The notes under the pieces were generated by a model. It did no database searches. It saw only the letters and a program-made list of their open reading frames with translations, and was not told where the DNA came from. A DNA stretch of 17,664 nucleotides from Actinomycetota bacterium (GTDB taxonomy: Bacteria > Actinomycetota > Humimicrobiia > Humimicrobiales > Humimicrobiaceae). The position numbers and the translations under genes were made by a program. Of the stretch, positions 7,141 through 13,637 are shown piece after piece. Position 1 is the first letter of the stretch. Each line of letters begins with the position of its first letter. Where the stretch lies: the NCBI GenBank assembly GCA_016870675.1, contig VGAU01000006.1:1-17664 (forward strand), in the 5' to 3' direction.

Positions 7141-7320
7141 TGTTATTCTGCTATATTGTCACCTCTAAGTTATTCAAGTACTTTAAAATTCTTTAAAAAA
7201 TCTAAAAAACTTTAAATTCATTAGTAATTATTAGTGTAAAATTTAATGTGGTAGTTAGAGAGAGAAGAAGAACAGTATCAGTAATAGCATTTCTTTATTT
7301 TTTTTAATTATTACTCTAAA

Positions 7321-8271
7321 TTAAAAGATTACAGATTTTCTAAGAGCTAACTTTATTGCACCCTCAACTGGCCTTTTAGTAAGGTACTTAAAATTGATTT
7401 TTGTAAATTTACTTTTCAGTTTTCTCATTAAAACAGATTTAAAATATTTCTCACACTTAAAAACATTTCCAACAAAAACAAGGTCAAACTCTTTATATGC
7501 TAAACCAAGTTTATCTACTACAGTTTTTACTGAAATTATGGCTTCGTCAGCTTCCTCTTTCAATATTTTTTTGCTTATCTTATCACCCATTTCCGCAGTT
7601 TTACATACTGTTTTAGCAATCGCTGCAACTCTATCTTTTGAAAAATAATCACTATAAGCCCACTTTATCAACTCTGATATATTCTTAATGTTTAAATCTT
7701 CTAATACCGTTTTAGATAAAAGAGTACTTTCTCCTCTTCCATCATATGCTCTCATTAAAGCCCTAAGCGCTTTTATGCCAATTTCATACCCGCTTCCTTC
7801 ATCACCTAAAATATAATCCCAACCATTCACCTTTGCTTCTCTGCCTTGTTCATTTATACCATAACAGTTACTGCCAGTTCCACAAATAATCATTACGCCA
7901 TTTTTACTATCGCTCCCTGCAGCCAGACCAATCCTTGTATCATTACATATAATAATTTTATTTCTGTCCAAATACTTTTCAATTACATCATTGAAGATTA
8001 TCTCTTTATAGATCTTTGTATCTTCATTAGAGTCATTTCCTGCCAAACCAAAACAGGTACTTTTAAAAATTAGCTTGTGTTTATTTCTTAAACCTAAATT
8101 CTCAATAACTGAGATAACTGCATTATTTATATTCTCCTTAGCACTTTTTACCCCTATACTTTTATAATTGCTTGAACCAGATTCACTTTCTGCCATATGA
8201 TTACCTTTAATATCAGCAATCAGTGCAGCAGTTTTTGTTCCACCACCATCAACGCCTAATATATAATCCAA
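7321..8271 (-). CDS. BadF/BadG/BcrA/BcrD-family amino-sugar kinase (GlcNAc/GlcN kinase-like)
   Basis: This 316-residue actin-fold ATPase belongs to the NAGK/BadF group and probably phosphorylates GlcNAc or GlcN in the cytoplasm. Motifs in order are the phosphate-1 loop GVDGGGTKT (6-14), FGLAGND (74-80), NDTRIGLAAG (110-119, with D111 at the catalytic Asp position), the phosphate-2 loop CGTGSNCYGI (130-139) and GWDYILGDEGSGYEIG (150-165). The GWxxxLGDEGSGYxIG stretch is typical of bacterial N-acetylglucosamine kinases. The start codon is TTG (8271), chosen because GAGGAG lies 6 nt upstream. It follows the MalG-type gene by 76 nt and closes the module 2 operon, which fits phosphorylation of an imported sugar. 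2-hydroxyglutaryl-CoA dehydratase activators share the fold but carry an Fe-S cysteine pattern that is absent here. Confidence 0.88.
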   Translation of the reverse strand: MDYILGVDGGGTKTAALIADIKGNHMAESESGSSNYKSIGVKSAKENINNAVISVIENLGLRNKHKLIFKSTCFGLAGNDSNEDTKIYKEIIFNDVIEKYLDRNKIIICNDTRIGLAAGSDSKNGVMIICGTGSNCYGINEQGREAKVNGWDYILGDEGSGYEIGIKALRALMRAYDGRGESTLLSKTVLEDLNIKNISELIKWAYSDYFSKDRVAAIAKTVCKTAEMGDKISKKILKEEADEAIISVKTVVDKLGLAYKEFDLVFVGNVFKCEKYFKSVLMRKLKSKFTKINFKYLTKRPVEGAIKLALRKSVIF

Positions 8272-8347
8272 CTATCTCTCCTCTATGTGTAACTTAAAAA
8301 ATCTTAATTTAATTGTTTATTACCCCAAAATTTAAATCCATCAGCAC

Positions 8348-9187
8348 TTACTCTCCCTTAAATGCTCCTGCAGTTAATCCCTTTATAAACTGTCGTGATA
8401 AAATTAAATAAAAAATAATCACAGGCAGCGAGGCCATAGATAAAACTGCAAATATCAATCCAAAATTAGTTTCATACTGTCCGTATAACAGTGCTGTTGC
8501 TAAAGGAACGGTTTTCATACTATCCGATCTTATTAATATTAATGGGAACCAGAAGTCATTCCATATTGGTATAAAATTGACAATAGCTACAGCGGCAAGA
8601 GCCGGCTGGAGTAAAGGAACTATTATTTTATAAAATATTCTGGGCTCGCTGCAACCATCTATTCTGGCTGAATTGCTTAACTCTTCGGGAATCAACCTGA
8701 TAAAATCAGTAAGAATGAATACTCCAAATGGTATGCCCATTGCAATATAAATTATTATCAGAGATGTTATATTGTCAAATAAATGCAACTTTATCATAGT
8801 CTGTAATATGCCAATAGTACCCAATTTGATCGGAACTATTAAACCGGCAATAAAATAAAAATAAATGAACCTTTTCCCAAAAAATCTATACTTGGCTATT
8901 GCAAATGAAGCAAGAGATGAAATAACTAAAATGAAAAAAATTGACGTAACTGTAACTATAATACTATTTCTAAAATAAATCCCATAATTTGATATTTTTA
9001 AAAGTTTTATATATCCATCTAAAGTAAAAACATGAGGTAAACCGTATGGATTTGTAAAGATTTCTTTATTTTCTTTAAGTGATGTTATTAACATCAAAAA
9101 AATTGGGTAAAATATAGTTACAGCATAAATCGACAAGATTATGTAAATAAGCGATTTTGTTAACAGTGGTTTTTTAGTCCTGGCCAT
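8348..9187 (-). CDS. CUT1 ABC sugar transporter permease, MalG type (module 2)
   Basis: This 279-residue inner-membrane protein has about six membrane segments (near 12-35, 72-98, 107-130, 140-162, 194-213 and 243-264). Its EAA loop is SARIDGCSEPRIFYKIIVP at about 173-191. The C-terminus FIKGLTAGAFKGE is the classic MalG-type tail. ATG 9187 has AAAGG 6 nt upstream. It lies 44 nt after the MalF-type partner. It differs clearly from the module 1 MalG-type protein, so the two transporters are an old pair of paralogues and not a recent duplication. No ATPase gene is adjacent. Confidence 0.96.
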   Translation of the reverse strand: MARTKKPLLTKSLIYIILSIYAVTIFYPIFLMLITSLKENKEIFTNPYGLPHVFTLDGYIKLLKISNYGIYFRNSIIVTVTSIFFILVISSLASFAIAKYRFFGKRFIYFYFIAGLIVPIKLGTIGILQTMIKLHLFDNITSLIIIYIAMGIPFGVFILTDFIRLIPEELSNSARIDGCSEPRIFYKIIVPLLQPALAAVAIVNFIPIWNDFWFPLILIRSDSMKTVPLATALLYGQYETNFGLIFAVLSMASLPVIIFYLILSRQFIKGLTAGAFKGE

Positions 9188-9231
9188 TTATACCTTTCGC
9201 AAGTTTTGTAATATCAAAATACAATTGTAAA

Positions 9232-10167
9232 TTAAGCACCTTCTTTATCTTTTAATCCCTTCATTCTGAAAATATATAACCAGAATATAACTCCTATAAA
9301 TACTATTAAAAACATAATAGTAGCTACAGCAGCTCCCATACCCATACCCCATCCGCCTCTTTCTGCAGATTGAAATGTAACCCTGTAAAATAAAGAACCG
9401 AATAAGTCCGTGCTATAGGTGGGATTACCTCTTGTCGTTGCCATCGCATATATAATATCAAACTGAGTGAAATCTCCGATAAAAATCAAAATTGTCACTA
9501 TTCCAATAACAGGCAGCAGTGATGGGAATAAAATATATCTGATCTCAGCCAGGGGCCCGGCTCCGTCAATTTTAGCCGCTTCTAAGACCTCCTCATCAAT
9601 ACCGTCAATACCAGCCATGTAAAATAATATTGCCTCACCCATCCACTGCCAGCTAATAACAATAGCTATTACTGGCAGCGCTGTCGTTGTACTACCCAAC
9701 CAGGGCCTTATTAAAAAACCCAGCCTTAAGAATTCAAGAATTTTATCAAAAATGCCCCATACCGGATTTAACATTAGACTAAAAAGAAAACCCACTACCA
9801 GTACCGATAATGTAACCGGCAGGAAGCTTATTCTCCTGAAAATCTTATTTCCCCAAAATTTCCTGGATATTAACACTGCCATAAAGAATCCAACAACATT
9901 CTGGATTAAAGTTACTATTAAAAAGAACTTTACATTATTCCAAAAGGCATTTATAAACCTGTCCTTAAATGGAAACTGGGTAAAAAGCCTTATATAATTT
10001 CTAAATCCAACAAATTCAGTAGGAGTAGACATACCCTCACCGGTATAAAAACTCAGGAACATAGAGTTCAATATGGGTACAACCATAAAAATTGTATATA
10101 TAATAATCCCTGATGCCAAAAAAAGAGGGATAAAATACCTTATTTTCTTCTTGTTAATACTCGACAT
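9232..10167 (-). CDS. CUT1 ABC sugar transporter permease, MalF type (module 2)
   Basis: This 311-residue inner-membrane permease is intact, unlike its module 1 counterpart. It begins MSSINKKKIRYFIPLFLASG and has about six membrane segments. Between segments lies the typical FVGFRNYIRLF region, and the EAA loop LEAAKIDGAGPLAEIRYILF docks the shared ATPase. An upstream in-frame TTG at 10203 would add 12 residues, but AGGAAG sits about 6-9 nt before ATG 10167, which I therefore chose. It lies in the operon binding protein, MalF, MalG, kinase, after a strong intergenic hairpin. Confidence 0.95.
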   Translation of the reverse strand: MSSINKKKIRYFIPLFLASGIIIYTIFMVVPILNSMFLSFYTGEGMSTPTEFVGFRNYIRLFTQFPFKDRFINAFWNNVKFFLIVTLIQNVVGFFMAVLISRKFWGNKIFRRISFLPVTLSVLVVGFLFSLMLNPVWGIFDKILEFLRLGFLIRPWLGSTTTALPVIAIVISWQWMGEAILFYMAGIDGIDEEVLEAAKIDGAGPLAEIRYILFPSLLPVIGIVTILIFIGDFTQFDIIYAMATTRGNPTYSTDLFGSLFYRVTFQSAERGGWGMGMGAAVATIMFLIVFIGVIFWLYIFRMKGLKDKEGA

Positions 10168-10237
10168 TAATTTCTTCCTATCTCCAACCACATACGGCTC
10201 CAATAAATATGAACATTAGCCTACCTGTAATATTTAC

Positions 10238-10276
10238 ATAAACTGTCCTGGTTAAAAATTAGCCAGGACAGTTTAT
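10238..10276 (-). promoter_or_regulatory. Stem-loop between binding-protein gene and MalF-type gene (module 2)
   Basis: Perfect 14-bp inverted repeat, ATAAACTGTCCTGG and CCAGGACAGTTTAT, around an 11-nt loop, in the 148-nt gap after the binding-protein stop. No U-run follows on the minus strand, but the stem is strong enough for partial termination or 3'-end protection. It occupies the same operon position as the hairpin at 3914-3943 but has an unrelated sequence. Confidence 0.8.
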
Positions 10277-10315
10277 ACGTATCATAAACAGAAGAGAGTT
10301 TTAAACACTATCTTT

Positions 10316-11653
10316 TTATTCCATAAAAGGCTCATACCAGGTATTCAAAGCATCTTGAACAAGCGCTGCTGCCTCTTCGGGAGTCAGTACATCAGTGTAC
10401 ATTTTTATTAATGCTTCTTCCATCATACCATTGCCGCTGGGCTCTTGTCTTGACATTCTTTCCCAAACAGTTCTGACTGTTAAATCTGCACCACTTGCAG
10501 CATTCAGATTGTCTAATGCTACATCATCTTCAAGAATATATTCACCGGTAGGATTGGGAGTATATGAGAAGAAGCCCGGTAAATTTTCCATAAATAATTG
10601 AGCAAATTCCGGTGTACTTGTCCACTTCAAGTATCTTAAAGCTGCGTCGTAATTTTTTGAAGCTTTATTTATTCCTACACCCATATCAACGTGGAAGCAA
10701 TACTGCAGAGTATCGCCTTCATTTTCAACCGGTGGTGCAAACCAGCCTAAATCATCCAATTCAGCATCCCTGAAAATGCCAATCTCCCAGGACCCGCCAA
10801 TAAACATAGCAGCCTGCCTGGTTCCAAACATCTGCTGCATAGCAACATAATTAATAGCTTCGTATCCACTCGGGAAAAATTGCTGAAGTTCATCCACGGC
10901 TTTAAATGCGTCTACAAAAGGCTCATCTGTTAGTCTCATGTCACCAGCCATAAGAGCCTGCCTGCTTGCTTCACCACCGTAGAAATTAGCACCTAACCCG
11001 CTGTATATAACTTCATATAATGGCCAGCCATCACCAGTACCCTGGGCAAATACTGTTTCCCCGTTATCCTTTAAGGTCTGGCAAAGATCAATAAATTCTG
11101 CCCATGTTGCCGGTTCTTCCAGGCCGTATTGTTCAAATATATCTCCGAGGTAGAAGACTCCATGGGTTACACCTGCAATTGGAACACCATATATTACACC
11201 ATCATCTGAAGCCCATGCATTTATAGCTGCAGAAGGAAAGTCGGCTAGTTCCGGTATTACATCATTTAACTCTGATATATACCCGCCATTATATATAAGC
11301 TCCCCAGGATCAAACGATCGTAACCATATTATATCTGCGCCAACACCTGTTTCAAGAGAAGAAGTGAGCTGTGCATCATACTCTGTATCTTTTATAGGCT
11401 GAAAATCAACAATTATATCCGGGTTCTCTTCCATAAATACAGCATTTATTCTGTTCATTCTCTCGATATCTTCAGTTCTCCAGCTAGTTAATTTTATCGT
11501 TACTTGCTCACCTTCAGGAACTGCCTCCGCAGCTTCCTCTTCTGCTACTGCTTCCTCTTCTGCTGTTTTCTCTTTACATCCTGCAAGCGAAAAAGTTGCT
11601 ACCATAGATACAGACAGCAGTACTATTAGTAACCACAATAATGACTTTTTCAT
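10316..11653 (-). CDS. Extracellular solute-binding lipoprotein of ABC sugar transporter (module 2)
   Basis: This 445-residue CUT1 substrate-binding protein has a lipoprotein signal (MKKSLLWLLIVLLSVSM, lipobox LAGC, lipid-anchored C26). A short Glu/Ala linker (about 28-48) leads to a ligand domain starting VTIKLTSWRTEDIERMN. Family features include INAVFMEENPDIIVDFQPI, ADIIWLRSFD, a central AAMFIGGSWEIGIF and a C-terminal LNTWYEPFME. AAGGAGCG lies about 10 nt upstream of ATG 11653. The signal peptide and leader DNA are nearly the same as those of binding protein 1, while the mature domains are only distantly alike. This suggests that a leader and secretion-signal cassette is shared between different binding proteins. 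It feeds the permeases at 9232-10167 and 8348-9187. The ligand is not readable from sequence; an amino-sugar oligosaccharide is inferred from the neighbours. Confidence 0.95.
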   Translation of the reverse strand: MKKSLLWLLIVLLSVSMVATFSLAGCKEKTAEEEAVAEEEAAEAVPEGEQVTIKLTSWRTEDIERMNRINAVFMEENPDIIVDFQPIKDTEYDAQLTSSLETGVGADIIWLRSFDPGELIYNGGYISELNDVIPELADFPSAAINAWASDDGVIYGVPIAGVTHGVFYLGDIFEQYGLEEPATWAEFIDLCQTLKDNGETVFAQGTGDGWPLYEVIYSGLGANFYGGEASRQALMAGDMRLTDEPFVDAFKAVDELQQFFPSGYEAINYVAMQQMFGTRQAAMFIGGSWEIGIFRDAELDDLGWFAPPVENEGDTLQYCFHVDMGVGINKASKNYDAALRYLKWTSTPEFAQLFMENLPGFFSYTPNPTGEYILEDDVALDNLNAASGADLTVRTVWERMSRQEPSGNGMMEEALIKMYTDVLTPEEAAALVQDALNTWYEPFME

Positions 11654-11679
11654 TTCTTTTACACGCTCCTTAGAAATTA

Positions 11680-11696
11680 TTTACTTAGTAAGTAAA
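11680..11696. promoter_or_regulatory. Palindromic operator candidate before binding-protein gene 2
   Basis: Perfect palindrome TTTACTTAGTAAGTAAA, extended to 19 bp by the flanking A (11679) and T (11697). It matches 5401-5417 except at the central base and lies at the same distance from the start codon. A ROK regulator is the likely binder, and the shared site would co-regulate both importers. Confidence 0.65.
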
Positions 11697-11714
11697 TTTT
11701 AATAAAATATTTTT

Positions 11715-11772
11715 TGAGATTTGTTTAGGTTTTTGATCTCAACGACAAGGAGTCATTCCTGGACAAATCTCA
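11715..11772 (-). promoter_or_regulatory. Leader stem-loop, copy 2
   Basis: The foot TGAGATTTGT/ACAAATCTCA (10 bp) is identical to copy 1. Two mismatched bases and a further 3 bp (AGG/CCT) follow. Inside is an independent 6-bp hairpin (minus strand AATGAC and GTCGTT around TCCTT) not found in copy 1. No U-run follows on the minus strand. The leader ORF at 11739-11786 runs through the 5' half of this structure. Confidence 0.7.
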
Positions 11773-11786
11773 TTTTCTTTTACCAT
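11739..11786 (-). CDS. Putative 15-residue leader peptide, copy 2
   Basis: ATG 11786 follows GAAAGGAGG, with 5 nt between GGAGG and ATG. The frame reads MVKENEICPGMTPCR and stops at 11739. Translating ribosomes would open the foot and inner hairpin of the leader stem-loop, giving a possible coupling between leader translation and downstream structure. In copy 1 an extra A ends the frame after MVKEK. No amino acid is strongly over-represented, so classic amino-acid attenuation is unlikely. Coding status is unproven. Confidence 0.45.
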   Translation of the reverse strand: MVKENEICPGMTPCR

Positions 11787-11988
11787 ATACACCTCCTTTC
11801 TCATTTCTTGAACTTTTCCCATAAATTCATACTAAATCTAAAATTTTTTATTTTGTCTATAAACTATCACCTCACTTTCTTACCTTAATTTTTCAAACAA
11901 AGCTGCCGATTTTGTTCATTTATATTTATCACAATTAAAAGGAAGATTATTTTTAACACACATATTTTATTAAATCATTTTTAATTTT

Positions 11989-13254
11989 TTAAGATACTAC
12001 CTCTTGTTCAATTTTATAAGGAAATTTATTCATCAACAGGGTTTCTATTGCCTGAAAAGAAGCACCTACTATACCAGCATCTTCACCAAGCAAAGATAAC
12101 TTAATCTTGGGAATCTCAAAAGGCATTGAATCTCTAATCTTCTCTTTGATCGGTTCTAAAAATAATCTATTTACTTCAGGCAAGTTACATATATCACCAC
12201 CTAAAACTATAATCCGGGGATTTTGAATTAAAATTAAATTAATTATCCCAATAGATAGAAAATCAACCATCTCTGTTATAATATCATTTGCAAGCTCATC
12301 ACCGCGGGTTGCTGCTTCGCACACCATATAAGGTTCTATTTTTTCGATGTCATTTTTTATCATTTCAGTGATAATAGTTTTTCTACCATTTCTGATTTCT
12401 ATTATTGCTTTCTTTTTGATGCTCTCCACCGATGCAAATTTTTCTAAAAAACCTTTATTTTTTACCTTAAAACCTAAATTTTCAACATTAATTATTGTAA
12501 ATCCAACTTCACCTGCTGATCCAAGAGAGCCTCTATACAGGTGATTGTCAATAACTATTCCTGCCCCGATTCCATTACTTATTTCTATAAATATAAAATC
12601 TTTAAAGTTTTTCCCCTCCCCGTAATGTTTTTCTCCCAGAGCAGATAGGTTAACATCATTTTCTATATAAACAGGGATATTAAATTCACTGCCAAGAATT
12701 TCTTTTAAATTTAAATCCTTCCAATTTCCATAAAGAGGAGCACTTATAATCTTTCCGTTGTCTATATCAATAACAGCCGGAACTCCGACACAAATAGCTT
12801 TTAGACTACCCCATCTCATTTTTTCATACTGATGATATCTATCCAATATTTCTTTAATTTCATTTATTATTTTTTCTGCCATATTTTTATTATTTGAAAT
12901 CTTAAAGCCCCTATATTTCTCAATTATTTCCCCATTAAAATTTGCCAGGGCAAGCTTAAATTTTTCTTTTGCCAGATCTATCCCTATAACAAAACCTTTG
13001 TCCTGTTTTATCCTTATAAGAGTTGGTCTTTTACCGCCCTTGGTCTTCAGTTTATCTGCCTCAACGACATACCCATCTTTAATGAGTTTATCTACCACTC
13101 TTGATACTGCAGAAGGACTTATCTTTAAATCATTTGATATTTTTATTCTTGAAATAGGTTCATTTTCGCGAATATAATTAAATATTATTGAAATATTTAT
13201 TTTATATTGCAGCTCTGCGCTTGCTGTCCTTAAAAATTTGAGTGATCTTTCCAT
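11989..13254 (-). CDS. ROK-family transcriptional regulator 2 (zinc-binding motif lost)
   Basis: This 421-residue ROK repressor has a winged helix-turn-helix at about 18-85, with EPISRIKISNDLKISPSAVS and GGKRPTLIRI. The ROK domain shows GIDLAKEKFKLAL (91-103), IENDVNLSALGE (197-208), GIGAGIVIDNHLYRG (228-242) and a C-terminal RIIVLGGDICN. The usual CxCGxxGCxE zinc motif is replaced by GFKVKNKGFLE (261-271), without cysteines. The GHxx histidine is Phe (F252 in GEVGFTII). Zinc binding is therefore lost, and sugar contact through that His cannot occur. The kinase-type glycine loop is also missing. ATG 13254 has no clear Shine-Dalgarno. It is the first gene of module 2, 335 nt before the binding-protein gene, with its own strong promoter over an inverted repeat. 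It probably represses itself and module 2. Confidence 0.92.
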   Translation of the reverse strand: MERSLKFLRTASAELQYKINISIIFNYIRENEPISRIKISNDLKISPSAVSRVVDKLIKDGYVVEADKLKTKGGKRPTLIRIKQDKGFVIGIDLAKEKFKLALANFNGEIIEKYRGFKISNNKNMAEKIINEIKEILDRYHQYEKMRWGSLKAICVGVPAVIDIDNGKIISAPLYGNWKDLNLKEILGSEFNIPVYIENDVNLSALGEKHYGEGKNFKDFIFIEISNGIGAGIVIDNHLYRGSLGSAGEVGFTIINVENLGFKVKNKGFLEKFASVESIKKKAIIEIRNGRKTIITEMIKNDIEKIEPYMVCEAATRGDELANDIITEMVDFLSIGIINLILIQNPRIIVLGGDICNLPEVNRLFLEPIKEKIRDSMPFEIPKIKLSLLGEDAGIVGASFQAIETLLMNKFPYKIEQEVVS

Positions 13255-13271
13255 ATAAAAATTTATAAAGG

Positions 13272-13296
13272 TTATTTCTTTCTAGTAAAGAAATAA
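13272..13296. promoter_or_regulatory. Inverted repeat operator candidate at the ROK-2 promoter
   Basis: Perfect 10-bp arms TTATTTCTTT and AAAGAAATAA are separated by 5 nt (ACTAG on the minus strand). It overlaps the -10 box and the predicted +1. It resembles the TTATTT...AAATAA operators known for NagC/Mlc-type ROK proteins, so autorepression by ROK-2 is the natural reading. It differs from the TTTACTTA palindrome before the transport genes. Confidence 0.7.
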
Positions 13297-13321
13297 TAAC
13301 AGACACAAATACTCCTGTCAA
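13293..13321 (-). promoter_or_regulatory. Promoter of ROK regulator 2
   Basis: A perfect -35 TTGACA (13316-13321), a 17-bp spacer and -10 TATTAT (13293-13298) preceded by TG at the extended -10 position. The predicted start near 13286 gives a leader of about 32 nt. This is the best sigma-70 promoter in the window. Confidence 0.75.
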
Positions 13322-13479
13322 ATATTTTTTAAACTTTTCTTATACCCCAATAGCCAGGGCAAGTAGAAAATCTAATATAATTACCACTATTCTATCCTTT
13401 GAGAGATGGAATGAAATTTTTCTAGATTCAGTTGTAACTGCTTTCCTGTGCCTCATCGCTAACATCCTAATTTTAACTA

Positions 13480-13543
13480 CTATATTTAAAGATGTAGTTT
13501 TTATCTTTAAATATAGGGAACTGTCCCAATTATTTAAATAATT
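13480..13543. repeat. Cluster of three adjacent inverted repeats downstream of the GH2 gene
   Basis: There is a perfect 14-bp stem (CTATATTTAAAGAT and ATCTTTAAATATAG) with a 9-nt loop at 13480-13516. It is followed by GGGAACTGTCCC (4-bp arms, 13516-13527) and the perfect 16-bp palindrome AATTATTTAAATAATT (13528-13543). A T-run is absent on either side. It could be a termination/processing region after the GH2 gene or the remnant of a small mobile palindromic element. Confidence 0.7.
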
Positions 13544-13637
13544 TCGTTTAGATTTTTATATGATGCAACGATACAATTTCAATTATATTTTAAATAAAGC
13601 AATTCGCAGCAGACCTGTATTTATGCCAACATAAAGA

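Larger units (their letters stand above)
7017..7320 (-). other. 304-nt AT-rich gap holding the ROK-1 promoter
   Basis: The stretch between the kinase stop and the ROK-1 start has no gene. It holds the promoter (7077-7105), an operator-like sequence (7053-7069) and two tandem 16-bp repeats (7109-7140). The rest (about 7141-7320) is AT-rich, with several CTTTAAA-like words and no clear terminator. Confidence 0.7.
11654..11988 (-). other. 335-nt leader/promoter region of the module 2 transport operon
   Basis: No ordinary gene is present. The gene-proximal part (11654-11800) is the conserved cassette, with leader ORF, stem-loop, palindrome and ribosome-binding site. The distal part (11801-11988) is AT-rich and does not resemble the module 1 leader. 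I see no convincing -35/-10 pair in it, so transcription may also read through from the ROK-2 gene. Confidence 0.65.
13255..13637 (-). other. 383-nt gap between the GH2 gene and ROK regulator 2
   Basis: It contains the ROK-2 promoter (13293-13321), its overlapping inverted repeat (13272-13296) and a cluster of inverted repeats (13480-13543). An unsupported 41-codon frame (13340-13465, MLAMRHRKAV...LAIGV) lacks a good ribosome-binding site and resembles nothing I know. The rest, near 13545-13637, follows the GH2 stop and has no visible signal. Confidence 0.65.

Noticed and set aside
13340..13465. 41-residue minus-strand frame upstream of the ROK-2 promoter
   Set aside because: It has no Shine-Dalgarno, no known motif and ends in AT-rich promoter sequence. 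It is mentioned only in the gap description.
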